Assembly: GCA_030271035.1 (NCBI GenBank)
Contig: JAMBUN010000001.1
Span: forward strand, 1 to 64,000
DNA: 64,000 bases
Reading direction: 5' to 3'
Origin: Microascus cirrosus
Taxonomy: Eukaryota > Ascomycota > Sordariomycetes > Microascales > Microascaceae
Shown: in pieces, positions 1 through 12,948 of the stretch
Layout: each line of letters opens with the position of its first letter
Position numbering within the stretch: the first letter of the stretch is position 1
Translations under genes and position numbers: made by a program
The notes under the pieces: generated by a model
Told to the model about the DNA's origin: nothing
The model's input: the letters and a program-made list of their open reading frames with translations, nothing else
Database searches by the model: none

Positions 1-3000
1 CCCCCCGCCCCCGCCATTCGCCATCTTAAGTCTTGGCGCTCATCAAAAGGGCATTGGCGCAGCCAAGAAAGCCCATGGGCCTACGGCGGCTCCTCGACAT
101 CCGACGGCGCTTGGAGGAGAAGGTAGAGGCCACGGAGACGGTCTCGTGATAGGTTTATCCCTTGGCAGATTCTATTATTGCCGTGAACAATGGATGAGAG
201 GCGTTCCGTCGTTTCTGAGGCCGTTTGTGAGAGAGTGACGCAAAGACGGCGATGGAAAAGTGGAGAGGATTGCAGTGGGGCAGGGTACAAGGATTCGGCG
301 CAGGGACCACGAGAGAGAAAGCCCACATCCCATTTGTAGCCGATCTGGATGTTTAATGTAGCACTCTTACTGCGCAGAGTCGCAGCGCCGCGCAGTCGCA
401 ACGGAAGGTGCTACGCGAGGGACGTTACAGAGTGGGGGTTAGCGAACATCGGCCTCTGTGAACGGGTGTTGAGATTTCTCGGGAGCACCCGAGAGGAATC
501 TAGGAACGTTGCGAACGATAGAAATGGGGAGGCGAAGTTCATTCCGAGGCAAAGCCAATCCTCACGATGCCCCGCCGCCTCAAAGAGTCTTCTCTCATTT
601 CAACATACATTCCCACGACGTCAGCCAACAGTGAGCCCCGTCTGAAGCATGCCCTCCCCCTGCGCCGAGGCAGGCTCCACTTAATCCGTACCTTCCAGGT
701 TTTAACGGACAAGCGCAGACTAACGCCCTGCACGGACGAAACTGGACCCTGAAATGACCTCAGTTGGGGCGCCCGCGACTGCTGATTAGCCGAGAGGTAC
801 CCCGCCCACCCCAGATACCTCCTGGAGACAGTGCGCGTTGAACAATACCCACCAAGTGGCCCCGCGCCTGGGGTGAGGTCGGAGGTTGGGGACACTGAAA
901 GTAGCCAAGGAACATTCGGTTCAGCAATGCTGGGATTGCCACAAAACTCGGCTGCCCCTCCTGAAGCTGAATTTTGACGGATGTACAGAGTAGTGTGGCG
1001 CTTTCTCTTCCGAGGGGAGACAGGCGGTGAAAGCGCATGCAGCACGCCATCGGAGGCGCGCTACAATGACTTACATAGAGGTGCAGTCGATGCTGCGATA
1101 GCTTATTTGCCAGCAAGCTGGACACATTCTCAGAGCAATTGGGAAACAAACTGAAAGGAATAAGAACGGGTATCAATGGTCGTTTGAAAGATTGAAGGGC
1201 CATCATGGTGCAAATTCCGTTCTCGGCCGATTGTCGCAGCGGTTTCTGCGGGATGGAGCCTGATGTTTGAAGGTTGTATTTCGACTTAACCGCCCGTGGC
1301 GCCACTCGAGAATCCAACATCGGAGCGCGTGGGACAACCGAACCGGCACGGAGGATATTAAAATGGCCCCGTGGGGGAGCCGTCCGATAGCGCTTCAATA
1401 TAAAAATCTCTTCAGATCCTGCCGTGTCCCGTTTTGAAATCGACTGCTTTTCCTGTAGGAATCATCCAGGCTTGGGTTTCCGTATCTAAATTTATGTCAT
1501 TTTATATCTGCGTTTCGTGTCGAGAAATGATGCCACGGAGCGTTGGTTTTCGCAGGCCGTCCACGGGGCAGAACCCCACGTTTGTACCGTTTCGCGGGGC
1601 AAAATGGAGGGTGCGCCGGCTCGGAAGAGGTGGCCTCTTCGGGGGGGTATGAGACCTGCGCATGTGCAGTCCCAGTTTTGTCCACTCTTCACCAACACCA
1701 GCACCGACGTTCATCCTACCTCGGATACCCCGTCTTGAGGACGCGGCTTTCAAGTCATACAACGTGTCAGGCTGCGTCATGGAGAATATCTATAACCCCA
1801 AGGTGCGACACCAGTCTCGGACATTTCGTGTCATCTTGTCGCAGCGCTGGTCACCACCCCTCGTCCTTCCATTCGTATAAAGGCGCCCGTGACACGACGA
1901 ACGCCACGCGCGGCTACTGATTTCCGATATCCTGGCCCGAAACGGCATGTGGGTTGAGAGGGTGAGAGAGATGTCATTGTTAAGAGGGAGGGAGAGACAG
2001 GTGGTGATCGGTGTTAGTGGGCACATGACGTGCCAAAGTTGAAGGCGGGAGGGTCGGCTAGTCTGTTTTCGGATGGGTGGGTGGTGTTAATGAGATCAGC
2101 TATTCGCCGGCGTTCGATGAAAGGTCCGGGAATTGTTCATGCGATAAAGGCGCGTTGTTGGGGAAAAAAAAATGCAACAGAATAGTTGTGATAGGGGCGG
2201 GTACGATAATCTGTTCCCTCACGAGTGGAAATGTCGAAACCGTGCATGTTCGCTTAAGGACAGCCCCTCCCGTCCGGTTCAACAGGATAGAGGACAAAAA
2301 AAAGTTGGCGTCTCAGCGCATCGCAATCCCAACCCCGCGGTGCCAGAGCTCAGCACCCCACCAAAAAGCACCGACGATCCTGCCCTTCCCGCAAGCCCAC
2401 CGCAGAACCAAGGACAGGCGATTCGGGGACTTGTCTTATCGGGCCAGGATTGTTCCACTGGGCTTGCGAAATCAGGAGCGATCGTCACCTGGGCCGGTTC
2501 CTTTTCCAGGCTTATTTGAGAAGGGAGCGAGTGGCAGCCACCGGCCCCACATATGAACGACGTCAGGTACAAAGGTATCTGGCGGGGTTGCGAGACGGAT
2601 CATCTTCCAGTGCGGCGGCAGGGTAAGGATAGACGTGCATTGAAGAGAGACAAGCATCGGTCAGCAAGCCTCTTCCGGATGTTTTTGTCTCGGCCAGCTG
2701 AGATCAGAATCTGAGCAGAGCTGATACACCCACTCATAAGCACGAATTGGCCAACCACGTTTTATCGCCTGCGGGTCCTGCTGCTCTCAGCGCCACCGGC
2801 GTCTGCTCACCCGACAGAATGTGGCTGGGTCAGGTCAGGTCAGCCCTGGGTGAGACTACCTTGTAACACCGAGTCCCAGTGACACTGGCCGGACAGCCAC
2901 ATGAGGAGGGTCTAGTCGAGACCCCACCCGCGAACACCATCCTGCTCTGGAAAATGAGTTACCACTCGGGTGGTGTTATGACGTAGTTGAAGAAACTACG

Positions 3001-6000
3001 ACCGTAAAGGGCTATTTAAATGTTGGCTATGGACATCATGTAGGGATGGTTGTGCGGAATCGGCGTAGAAACATTGCACGCTTCGGTTGAGATCTAGCGA
3101 CCCAATAGGGTCATGGTGCGGATGGCGCAGGGTCCACGGGACGCCCTAAATTTAGCCAGGAAAGCACATGGGACTCATCAGATAAGACACCAACCAGGGT
3201 CCGAAATCCCCCGCGCGCACACTTTGTCGTACCCGGTTTCACCCTCGCCTAGACTTAATCCGGAGTATTATAACAGAGACCCCCAGGAATGGCGTCATAA
3301 TCATCTAGAGGGACCTCTTCAGTGGGGCTGGCCGTGGCTCGTATGGATGTCATATCCCTTAAAACCCCAACTTCCTAGCCGCTTCCGGCCTGGCTGCCAC
3401 GCTACTACCAAGTTCAAAGATAACTTCCGGTCGCGAATAGTGTCTCACCGCCTCATCTCCCTTAAAACAGTTTGCCCGGCGCCATCTTGAGTGCGGCAAG
3501 TTCTTCGCACAAGCCGAATGCCATTCCACGTCATAGGGGGAGCTGCGTGAGCGAACCTTCCACATCGTCCGATCCGATCCGTATCTCGGATATCGCCCGG
3601 ATAGGCAGTTGGTTGGTGAAGAGGGGGGAGGGGGGCCCTGGTGGGAAAGATTCCATTTGCCTCATGCGACGCGCGCTCTGGGCGGGCCGTGGGCCCCCGC
3701 TTTTGGATGCTTTGACCTCACGTAGAAGCTGAGTTGGCGATCGTGGAATGCAATCTGGGGTCCGAGACATCGGCTTCCGGTCGGCGCCGAGATGACGTTG
3801 GTCCGTGATGGGCCCTCGTGGTCTCGGTGTGATTCGGTGACCCTAACGGTCTGCGGATGAAGCCCTGTGAAGTCGTGCTTGGGTTTGTCAAGACGGCTCG
3901 GCAACTCTCTCACCTTAGTTCAGTCTTATGTCCTGGAGGAAAGGTCCTCGGTACCAAGCATGCCAGAGCCTTTCATCACGGTTTGATTTGTTGGTCCCCC
4001 AAGCCGCACACCCCAGGTTCTCGATCGGGGATCCCAATAATGCCAAGACATGAAGTGGGGCACGCGGGGGACATTGCTGTCCCACCATCGCCGCTGAACC
4101 ATACGGAGCCGTCATCCGCCGGAACGGTGTTGATGCGTGACCTGGGGAAAATGTCGGCAGACTTGCCCTGGCGTGGTTCCAATGGCTACACGTATGCATC
4201 AATATCTCAAAACCCCGGACTGAATCCCGGTTTAGGGTCGTTTCGTCACGACGAAGTGTTGCCACCCCGCGGGTCTATGGGCTTAGAACTTCTAGACGAT
4301 AATAATGGGGCCCTCCGAATTTACAACGGTTCCAGCTCACGGCTGGATGGATGTAAGGCTACGTAGCGGCCGAGTTCCCCTCTGCCCCGGCCAAGACCCG
4401 GCATGGACTCGGGTGATACCTTGAGGCATCCTGGCGAGCAAACACAGGCGCCACGGCCCTGGATCCTGAGTGGGCGGGCCAGGAAATTACCCGAGTTCTG
4501 TTTTGGTGGCGGTCTGGATCTCTGTGTTACGTACTTGGTCTCGCCGACATATGCTTGATGGGTGTTGCAGATCGTTGGCAGGATGGCCGATTTGAGAGGG
4601 CCAATGGGGGCGAGTTGTTTCGGGGGCTGCATATGAGGTGTGAGCGCTTCGGCTGAAAGGGTGGAGGATGGGGAAAGGAACTGCAGAGATGCCGCCAGCG
4701 TGGTAGATGTGTCGCTGGCTGAAAGGAAGATACGAAGTCTGTATCGACGGGTATTGTGGAAATCCACTTATCGGAAGCAGTTTGTACTGCTGTTGCGCTT
4801 GATTGCGTGTATGCTGCGCGTGATGATAGTATTGTGCGGCGTAGCTAGACTTACACCTGTCTAGTGGAGCGATTGCCGGACCAAACCCACCATTTCCCAG
4901 CCTACGTGCAGGGAACGTCAGACACCCGAAGCGTGGCAAGGCGTCTGCGAGCTCCCTAGATACCCTTTGTGTGCCCGTGTCAGACAATAATATCCCGAAA
5001 GTCCGTGAATATAATTCTGTCGCCCCCTGGTAACAAGGAATGCCGGGATACAAACCCCCACCCAGCAAGGCCGTGATAGTTGAGATGCTGGCGCTAGAAG
5101 CCTGCGTACGTATCAGACTTTGAAGAGGGGTGGGTCCAGAATCCAAAAGGAAATTTTGAATCTCAAATTCCCATCCCAATCGTAACGGTCATCCATGCCA
5201 AGACTCCCTCCCTCGCTCCTAGTGCCATTCTCGCTTCCCCCACCCCGCATAATACGACCCACTTCAGCGACGCCGACTGCCTTGGAAAACACGCTTCCTC
5301 TCCCACCAGTCTTCCCATCGACGGAGCAATGAGTTCCGTGACTCGCCCTCCCCGTGGCTGGCGCATTTTGAAACCAAGCGCCTTGAGGGCTCTCGGTTTC
5401 GCGGGCCATGTTTTGCCTCCGCACCTGTCACGTCCTCGAACTTGCACATCCCCCGCGCCTTATCGCCGCCATGTTGGGTTCGTTGCCGCTCGGAAAACAG
5501 CGGGTCACGCCAAAAGCAGGGAATGAACGAGTCATTTGACCTCGAGATAGTGACGGAAAGCGAATTAATCCCGGCGCCGGGCTTTTTGTCGATCAGGGTT
5601 CTCCTTCCTGTCCTTTTTTCTTCGGCCCGCGGAAACGAAGGTACCTTCGGACCGGGCGACACCATGGAAACCCGCCTATTCCTCTGCCTCGCCCAAATAA
5701 TAGCCCGCAGTCACAATATCGAGGCTCTGGGGCGCACCTACTCAGCAGAGGGCCGCCTGGCCAATTACATCATGTATCCGGCACGCACAAACGGGCCTCA
5801 GCCGTGATGAGACATGTGCGAGAACCCACCGGCTCTGCAGAGCTCCATGCAGTGTGCGCTTCGTAGCCGTGATTGGGCATCTCGTGGGGGCCACCGAAGC
5901 CTCTCCAGCTTTCCACCATCTCCCATGCAGCGGCTTTCCGCCCCCCCCCCAATGAGAGCGGCCGCAAGGGAAGAGAGGGACGTGAGATTCCGAACCTGTT

Positions 6001-7993
6001 GCGTCAGGCACGGCGGGAATCGATATGCCCTGCAGGGCATAACCTCTCAATCCGGATAGTGTCTGTCTCGCCTCCTCCGCCCTTGCGCTCTGGCCAGTAT
6101 TGGGCGCCGTGTTTTACCCGATGATCAACGCCCCGTCAGGGCATTTCTGTCCGCCTATCCCTCTTGGGGTCACCCTTTAGCCGCACCCGAATCCTGCATG
6201 TACTCTCGTAAAAGATCCTGAAGGTTATAGTTTCGATTTTACTTTAGTTTTCGCTTACCGTAAGCTCTTTCCTACTTGTTTCGAAGCTGCCCTGCTGCGA
6301 GAGTATTTTCCGAACTGTTGCATTATTACCAGGGGGGTGGAGGCAGCGTGGTGGTGGCGTCTAAACGTCGTAGTCTAAACAGTCGGCCCAGGATACCGAG
6401 AAGGGCCCGCCTGGACGGGTCGGTCTTGTGCCGCCGGTGGTGTCAGCGTGGTTCACGAGGTTCACGTGCCAAGAGCTCAAGAACGCGAAACGCCCAAGCC
6501 ATTGGCAGGTTTCTGGCAGCGACTTAGAACGTACAGTAGCGTATTGCCACCGAATACTGTAGCGGGGTGCGTACCGGACGCTTCAGGGATACCACTAATT
6601 TGACGTATCTCATGCCGTGCTTTAGTGCGGGAAGTACACACCGTCCGCCAGGTACCTCTTCCCTGCCGCCGCAGCACCCTTGTCGTCAGGGTCCAGGAGG
6701 GACCTGGCCCGCATTGTTATTATTAAACGGGCCGGCTGCCCCCCCAATCGAACCCTTCCCTCCTCCAAAATTTCGAAAAACGAAGGGACATTCTTCCATT
6801 CCTCCCCCATCCAAGCAACGAGCCTTTTTCGCGTTTCGAGCGAGGAGGATATCGACGGGCCAGGTGTTGAGACACGTCTATCGTCACATCTGCGGCCTAT
6901 CTCCGGCGTCATATCCTAAATTCTTTTTTCCCCCTTGTCCTTGTTCGTCTTTTCTCGGTTCTGGGTTTGCATCTGTTATTCCCATTTTGTTTTTCTTTCT
7001 GCATCTGAGAGAAAGGAGAAAGTGAGTTCTACGACACCCCTCCCCCCGTGCCTGTCGTCATTTGTCCCATCCTGCATTCTTCTGTCGAACCGCCTCGTGC
7101 TCTGTTCCCGTCGTCGTTTCTTCTTCGTATCTCGTTTGCCTCGCACACGCAAATGATTTCCCTACCTCTTCTCCAAGCCTCTCGGTCGCTCGCCCTACGC
7201 TCGGTGAGGAACCAAAGTAGAAGTCACGGAGCATGACCCTGTTGCCTGGTTGTGGTTGGGTGAGTCAAACCACGAGGCAGCACAGGGCCCCGTCACTGGA
7301 CGTCCACCCCCTTTCTGGTCCCATCTCCCGCATGGCTTCTCCCATTCTTTCTCGTGTTTGGCGTTGAACCATGACGAGGAATGGGGAACACATCGTCGCG
7401 CAGCTCCTGCTCTTTGTCCCATCTCGACCGCGCCCGAGCGTACCTCGTTGCCCTTGACCGAGGGCGTCTCAGCAGTGGCCCGGCTTGGACCATCGCATCA
7501 TGCCGCCAGGGCCCTTGGAGCACCAGTAGCACTTGGAAAGCTGTGTGACGGGGCTCTGCCTGCCGATGTCCAGTCATCGCTCGCCTTCCGCGTCGCCGTG
7601 ACTCCCATTGAGGGGATCCTGCTGTATCCTCCCACCTTGCATTTGCGTGGCGCCTCCCAGTATTCGTCTCCCACTTCACGGCGAGTAACCCTGGATCTTC
7701 AAGTGGCCTCTACAAACACATGCCAAACTTATCTCGCTGCAGGTCTCTTTTATAATATGCGCAATTCATGACCGTCTTATGCTAACGCCCTTGTCGTTGC
7801 ACAGGTCATATTTCGGACAGCTCTCGTCCCATTCCCAGTTCGATCGACCCGCCGATAATCGCCGATACAGGAGCCTGGTCTGATCCCATATTAGACCCTC
7901 ACAATCCCGAGGCCGTTCTCGTCTCGCCCACCCGCGTTCGACATTCCTTCACACCGCCCAATAGAGCCCCTAATGCACTGATATCCGCACATT
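1..7993. other. Long gene-free region and leader of the LRR gene
   Basis: I find no recognisable protein or RNA gene in this stretch. The open frames are short, overlap on both strands and show no domain or conserved intron pattern; the longest (4487-5179, minus, 230 codons) is compositionally ordinary. From about 6720 to 7200 the plus strand becomes strongly pyrimidine-rich, as fungal promoters and 5' leaders usually are. A CTAAC branch motif (7782-7786) followed by a CACAG acceptor ending at 7804 suggests a 5'-UTR intron of the downstream LRR gene. Candidate donors are GTGAGT at 7022 or GTGAGG at 7204, and I cannot choose between them. A short tandem GTCAG triplet lies near 2830 and a run of ten C at 5941-5950. 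Confidence 0.5.
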
Positions 7994-10612
7994 ATGAACT
8001 CAGAAGACGGAGACCTGTTCATAAAGCATCTCGCTGGCTTCGTCCGGACGCACGAAAAGGCTCTCGCCAATGCTCTGCAGTTCCGCCGGCAACCCGCCCG
8101 CCATGGGGCCTCCCAGAGCGTCGGGTCGGTCTCCGTGCCGCGGTCGCCAACCGTTCCTGAACGCCCGTCGACTTCCTCTTCCACCACTAGCGCCCTCGCC
8201 TCGGCACTATCGTTCGGTGCGCTCAACCTGACCTCACAGAGCAACAAGTCTACGAAGCTCTCCCTCACGCCCCACCACATGTTCTACCTCCTCTCCCGAT
8301 TCGAAGAGCTGGGAATTGAGGTTGGATCCATGAAGGTCCGTCTTGAAAACCTGCACGACACGTCTACTTCCGCAAACTACGTGTCATTCATGAACAACTC
8401 GCAGGCGCTGAAGCGTCGCGGTTCTGATGCTGCCTCTATACGTTCAGTGTCAAGTGTAAGGAGCGTCATGTCCGGCATGTCTTCTCTGTGGTCCAGCTTG
8501 GGGATTGGTGCGAGCATATCCGCTGCTCGGACTGAGCGACAGAAGGCCGCCCTACATATGGACTTGAAGTACCTATATTCCGCCTTCACCAAGATTCCTT
8601 GCCTCCGCCTGGCCCCCGATTGGCGCGCACCTCTTATCCGCGGTTACGAAGAATTTCCCTTCGACTCGGCCGTTCCTCTCTACGTTTTCAAGAACGTTCA
8701 AGCTCTAGAGATCAGTGACATTGATTTCCGCCAGTTCTTTGGCTGGGATCGCCTTGCCGAGCAACTAAGGTCCCTAACGGTAAAGCGTGCGAGTCTAGAC
8801 GACCCTGCTGACATCCTCATCGACATTGTATTGGACGATATGGATAAGCGCCGACGGAGAACCTCCAAGGGTCAGACATCTTCTTCGCCGACCACGACCT
8901 GGCCTGCGAACGCTAGCCCCCGGAGAATCCCCACGACCCACCATGCTGAAACTCACAAGACGAAGTCCGCCCCCGCGTCGCCCGACCCGAGAAAGTCGAC
9001 CGCCGATGTCCGCGTCAACCCGATGAGCGCGAGCGAGAGTGCTATCGACGAGGTATCACCCTTCAACACGAACCAGGCTGCGTCTGCGTCGCAAGGCGAC
9101 ACCGACGACGAGCCGAAGTCTCCCGGCTCTCTCGGGGGACGCCCTCGGAGCTTTTCTCCCGCGAGATGCCCCTGCTCGCGGAACACTTCCTCGCATGTGC
9201 GCGGGTCACATAAGATCAAGAGGTCTGGCTCCAGCAGTTCTCACTCCAGCCTCGGTGATTCATGGCATCACCACTCCCGGGGCAGCTCGTCGAATCTCCT
9301 GGCCATGGGCATTCTTCCCGCATCGAAATGGCGGTTCTTAAGGCATCTGAGCCTGGCAGACAACTCGTTGACGTCTTTCCCCGCCACTAGCCTAGCACCT
9401 CTATCGAATACTCTCCACTCCCTCGACTTCTCATCCAACCTTTTTACTGAGGTCCCTGACAGCCTCGCCACCCTCACGGCACTTCGCGCGCTCAACCTCT
9501 CCCATTGCATGATTGACTCACTACACTCCCTCACGCGTAACCCCCTCCCAGCGATCACTGCCCTGAACCTCAGGGGCAACAGGCTGCAGTCCATTGCTGG
9601 GATAGAGAGGTTGTATCCCTTGGAGAGGCTGGACCTCCGGGAGAATAGGCTCACGGACCCCACCGAGCTCGCCCGGCTGACGGGCATCCCGGACATCCGT
9701 GAGATCTGGGTTGAGGGTAACCCGTTCACCCGAACGCACCGCAACTATCGCATCACCATCTTCAATCTCTTCCGCCAGACCCCGGGATATACCGAAGATA
9801 TCGTGATCGATGGCTACGGGCCGACCTACTCGGAGAGGCGGCAGCTCGTGGACCGTGCGCCTCTTCCCGAGGCCGTGCCCGTCGTCAAACCCACGCAACC
9901 TACCCCTCAGGCTGTCGATGTAAGTAAGCCGGCCATCATCCACGAGATGCCTCGCGAACCCCACGTTCTCAGGAAGGAACGCCCTGCTCCCAAGATGGTA
10001 TCGAGTGAGGTGAACGTGACCTCGTCGCGCCGCCGCAAGACGCCGAGGAGGCGGATTGTCGACCTGGCTGTTACCGAAACGCGTGTCCCTGCCGGAGAGA
10101 TGAGCCCGCAAAAGCCCGCCCAAAGTGTTGTCGCCAAGAAATCCCCCGTGGAGCCATCGAACGACGCTCGGGCAACGCCAGCAGTGAAACAGCCTAGTCC
10201 GAAGCCCTTGGAGCCGCAGCTCCTGCCGGCCCCTGTGCTGAAACCGCGAAGCGAGGCAATCGTCAGCAAGGGCCCCGAGGTTCCTAGGGTTGACACCGGT
10301 GTCAACAGGGACACCCCACCTATCTACTCTGCGCCGCCGGATGTCCAGCAGGAGTGGCAGGTCCCGAGGGAGTGGGACAGCGGCGAAGTCTACCGGCAGA
10401 AGATCGAGGCTCTCCGCGACAAGGTCGGCAACGGCTACCTGAGCGTTCTGAGTGAGGAGACGTGGGACGGCGGCCTTGCTCCTGACTATGCAGCTTCTAC
10501 GTATAAGCCTGCCCTGCGTGCGAATGCTGCCCCATCGCCGATGGATAGTCGGCATCATCACCATCCCATTGCTGCCGCCCCCGCTATTCACAGCGGTCGC
10601 ACGCTTGGTTGA
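7994..10612 (+). CDS. Leucine-rich-repeat protein (fungal STK11IP-like family)
   Basis: This is one uninterrupted exon of 872 codons. The N-terminal third is a conserved-looking globular region (residues about 1-290) with a serine-rich insert, followed by a low-complexity Ser/Pro/Arg linker (290-440). Residues about 448-575 hold at least five leucine-rich repeats of the LxxLxLxxN type, for example LRHLSLADNSL and ITALNLRGNRL. They are closed by a cap resembling the LRR C-terminal cap, with the motif WVEGNPFTRTHRNYR. The remaining C-terminal part is proline- and basic-rich and probably disordered. No signal peptide or membrane segment is seen, so a cytosolic scaffold is likely. The architecture resembles fungal LRR proteins distantly related to animal STK11-interacting protein; that assignment is from memory of the family, not a search. 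The first ATG of the frame was taken as start. Confidence 0.8.
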   Translation: MNSEDGDLFIKHLAGFVRTHEKALANALQFRRQPARHGASQSVGSVSVPRSPTVPERPSTSSSTTSALASALSFGALNLTSQSNKSTKLSLTPHHMFYLLSRFEELGIEVGSMKVRLENLHDTSTSANYVSFMNNSQALKRRGSDAASIRSVSSVRSVMSGMSSLWSSLGIGASISAARTERQKAALHMDLKYLYSAFTKIPCLRLAPDWRAPLIRGYEEFPFDSAVPLYVFKNVQALEISDIDFRQFFGWDRLAEQLRSLTVKRASLDDPADILIDIVLDDMDKRRRRTSKGQTSSSPTTTWPANASPRRIPTTHHAETHKTKSAPASPDPRKSTADVRVNPMSASESAIDEVSPFNTNQAASASQGDTDDEPKSPGSLGGRPRSFSPARCPCSRNTSSHVRGSHKIKRSGSSSSHSSLGDSWHHHSRGSSSNLLAMGILPASKWRFLRHLSLADNSLTSFPATSLAPLSNTLHSLDFSSNLFTEVPDSLATLTALRALNLSHCMIDSLHSLTRNPLPAITALNLRGNRLQSIAGIERLYPLERLDLRENRLTDPTELARLTGIPDIREIWVEGNPFTRTHRNYRITIFNLFRQTPGYTEDIVIDGYGPTYSERRQLVDRAPLPEAVPVVKPTQPTPQAVDVSKPAIIHEMPREPHVLRKERPAPKMVSSEVNVTSSRRRKTPRRRIVDLAVTETRVPAGEMSPQKPAQSVVAKKSPVEPSNDARATPAVKQPSPKPLEPQLLPAPVLKPRSEAIVSKGPEVPRVDTGVNRDTPPIYSAPPDVQQEWQVPREWDSGEVYRQKIEALRDKVGNGYLSVLSEETWDGGLAPDYAASTYKPALRANAAPSPMDSRHHHHPIAAAPAIHSGRTLG

Positions 10613-12948
10613 TTACCGTCACTTCTGTTCTATCTAGTGTTTTTCCGAGGACATGATACCCATATGATACCCCCGTCCTTGCCAGCTTGAGCTTGTCTTC
10701 AAGTTGACGTCTTGTTCATGCTTTCGCATGGATATCTCTTATTCGATTCGATCTTGTCCTTTTTACTGGTTTGATTCTGATTATGACTGCTTTTGAGGGA
10801 GGGTATCATGGAGCATAGCGTATATGGCGTTGGGACGTATTGCGCATTGTCTTTTGTATTCCATATCTCGATGGGCCGGGGCTCGGCTCGGGCATTGTTC
10901 TTTGCTGGGATGGGGGGAAGAGGAGCTGCATTGCTCATAGAATGAGTGTATAGAGACCAGGAGGGTTCTGACGCCGGCCAGATTGTGTTGTCGTGTTGCG
11001 TTCATAAGAGTGCTTTCATCTTGTCCTGCCCAGGTCTCCTTTTTGGTTTCTTCGCTTGTCTGAGTGTCTTGCTTTGGATGTGTTGATGACATGCTGGCGT
11101 TGGCTCTCGTTGTGTTGGGGCGGTGGCTTTTGTGCTTTGGAAGACCAAAAGTATGGGTTGCTTGATTGTCTTGAGCTGGACTGTTGTGCTTGGGTGCCTT
11201 TGTTTTGAGTTTACTTGTCTAGTTGATAGTTTGACGTGGGGGTGCGGTTATAGCCATGTTCGGTTTTCTGGGTGACCTTAATATATGGGTATTAGTTCGG
11301 AAGTGTTGGCATCCCTTGCATTGTGATGAAAGGCCATGCCTTGCGCAAACGAACAACTAGGGAATGGCTTTTGTGACATGCTAATGTCGGACGTATTTGG
11401 GTAATAATTAAATCTTGGGCCAGCTCTCCCTTTATCGTCTTCTACTCCTCAGTCTCTCCGGCACAGGCCTTCCCCAAAACAAGGGTTCCAACGAATTCCG
11501 GCACCTTGAGGGTAACACCCAGTTTGGTGGTGATCTATACTCAGCAGGAGACACCGGCTCCGAGTTTCGTGGTTTACCTGGCAGAAACAGAGATCCATAT
11601 CTGTTTCTTGTGCTTGCCTGCGTTCGAAGGAAGAGAGTTTCTCACAAGATCCCAGACACCGAGATCCTGCCTGTTGTAAGTATGATTGCGTCATTAGGCG
11701 CTGATTTCTGGCCCTGTCATCAAGATGAGAAACTGCTAGCTGAGTTATGGGTTGACTAGGATAATAAAGCGCTTACTGGTAAGGTTCATATCAGCAGGGA
11801 ACTGTGCTTATAAAGAGGTGGTGGGTTAAGCGGCTAGAGCGGTAAATTATGGGCAAAGAAGTAATTCTGGGGCCCAGGTTATCTCTATTAGCCTCTGGTG
11901 CGAACGACACTTTGGCAGATGTAAAGGGCGCTGCAAGAAATCGTTGGACAGTGGCGCGTCGACTAATTGGGAACCATTTCCCGTAGAATTAGAAGACTGG
12001 GCGCCGCAAACTTTCGGCCATCATCCATAATACTTCTCATCCCCCAACCAGAATGAAGACGAGCTAATGCGAGTCCAGACCAAGTTGGCCAATGGGGCGT
12101 GTGGACCTGAAATCTTTCAGGTTTTGTCAATGATGACATGGGCCCCTGGAGTTCCTAGGGTATCCCCACACGACAACTCTATTTGAGCTACGGCCGATGT
12201 TTCTGGGGTAAAACCAGGGCCTCGTCTTGAGAACAGTAACTTGCGAAGAATGGCCAAGACGCAAACAATCCATCCCTTCATTAAAAGGGTCACAACTGGG
12301 GGGAATCAGATGGATTATTCGAGCCTAATGACGCCCTACGTACATTAGGACTGCAACCCACTGTGAGACCGCACACCGAATTCCGTTTTCTAGAAACATT
12401 CCGCAGCCAAATCAAGGGCCCCGTCTCTGCCGAATAAGACTGTGCCAGGTCCTCGCCAGTGCGTCCTTGGACAGAGGTTTGGGCGCTTCTGTCGCATTGG
12501 TGGGGTACGTACCTGGAGCTATGCCAATTTGGGACACGAGATAGCGCTGACTAAGATCTCCGCCACCTGAGGCTCTGTGGAGGTCTGTGCGCACATGACT
12601 TCACGCGTCCCTCCTGATGCGAAAAACAGACCCCCAACGACGCCTTGAGGGCACAATCGCTGACCACACGTGCCGATCTGACGTCCTGAAGCCATTCAGA
12701 CCAGAGAGACCAACTACAAGCTGCTTCTAGACCCGTCCTCGATGCGTATTACGCCAGCCTGCGATCTCTCTGGGTCCGGTTGCCGCTTCCTGACGCGGTG
12801 ATTCAGCCGTTCACATCCAGACATATCAACCAGATCGCTCAGGTTCCACCAATCCATCTGCGCATCTCGAATCTAGCATCTTACCGTCGCGACGCCTTGA
12901 CGCGATACACGCCCAACCCCACCGCGCGCGATCACCTTCGCGTCGACC
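10613..12948. other. Intergenic region between LRR and PHD-finger genes
   Basis: There is no supported gene here. The first 700 bases are T/G-rich and look like the 3' untranslated and termination region of the LRR gene. The stretch 11400-12700 contains short frames on both strands without recognisable features; the longest (11415-11759, plus) has no domain signature. The last 200 bases before 12949 are C-rich and probably form the leader of the PHD-finger gene. Confidence 0.5.

Noticed and set aside
4487..5179. 230-codon minus-strand frame in the left flank
   Set aside because: No recognisable domain, no intron signals or leader, and ordinary composition; not strong enough to call a gene.
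9521..10591. 356-codon minus-strand frame across the LRR gene
   Set aside because: It is antisense to a clear LRR coding frame and is Arg/Gly/Val-rich, as expected for the complement of GC-rich coding sequence.
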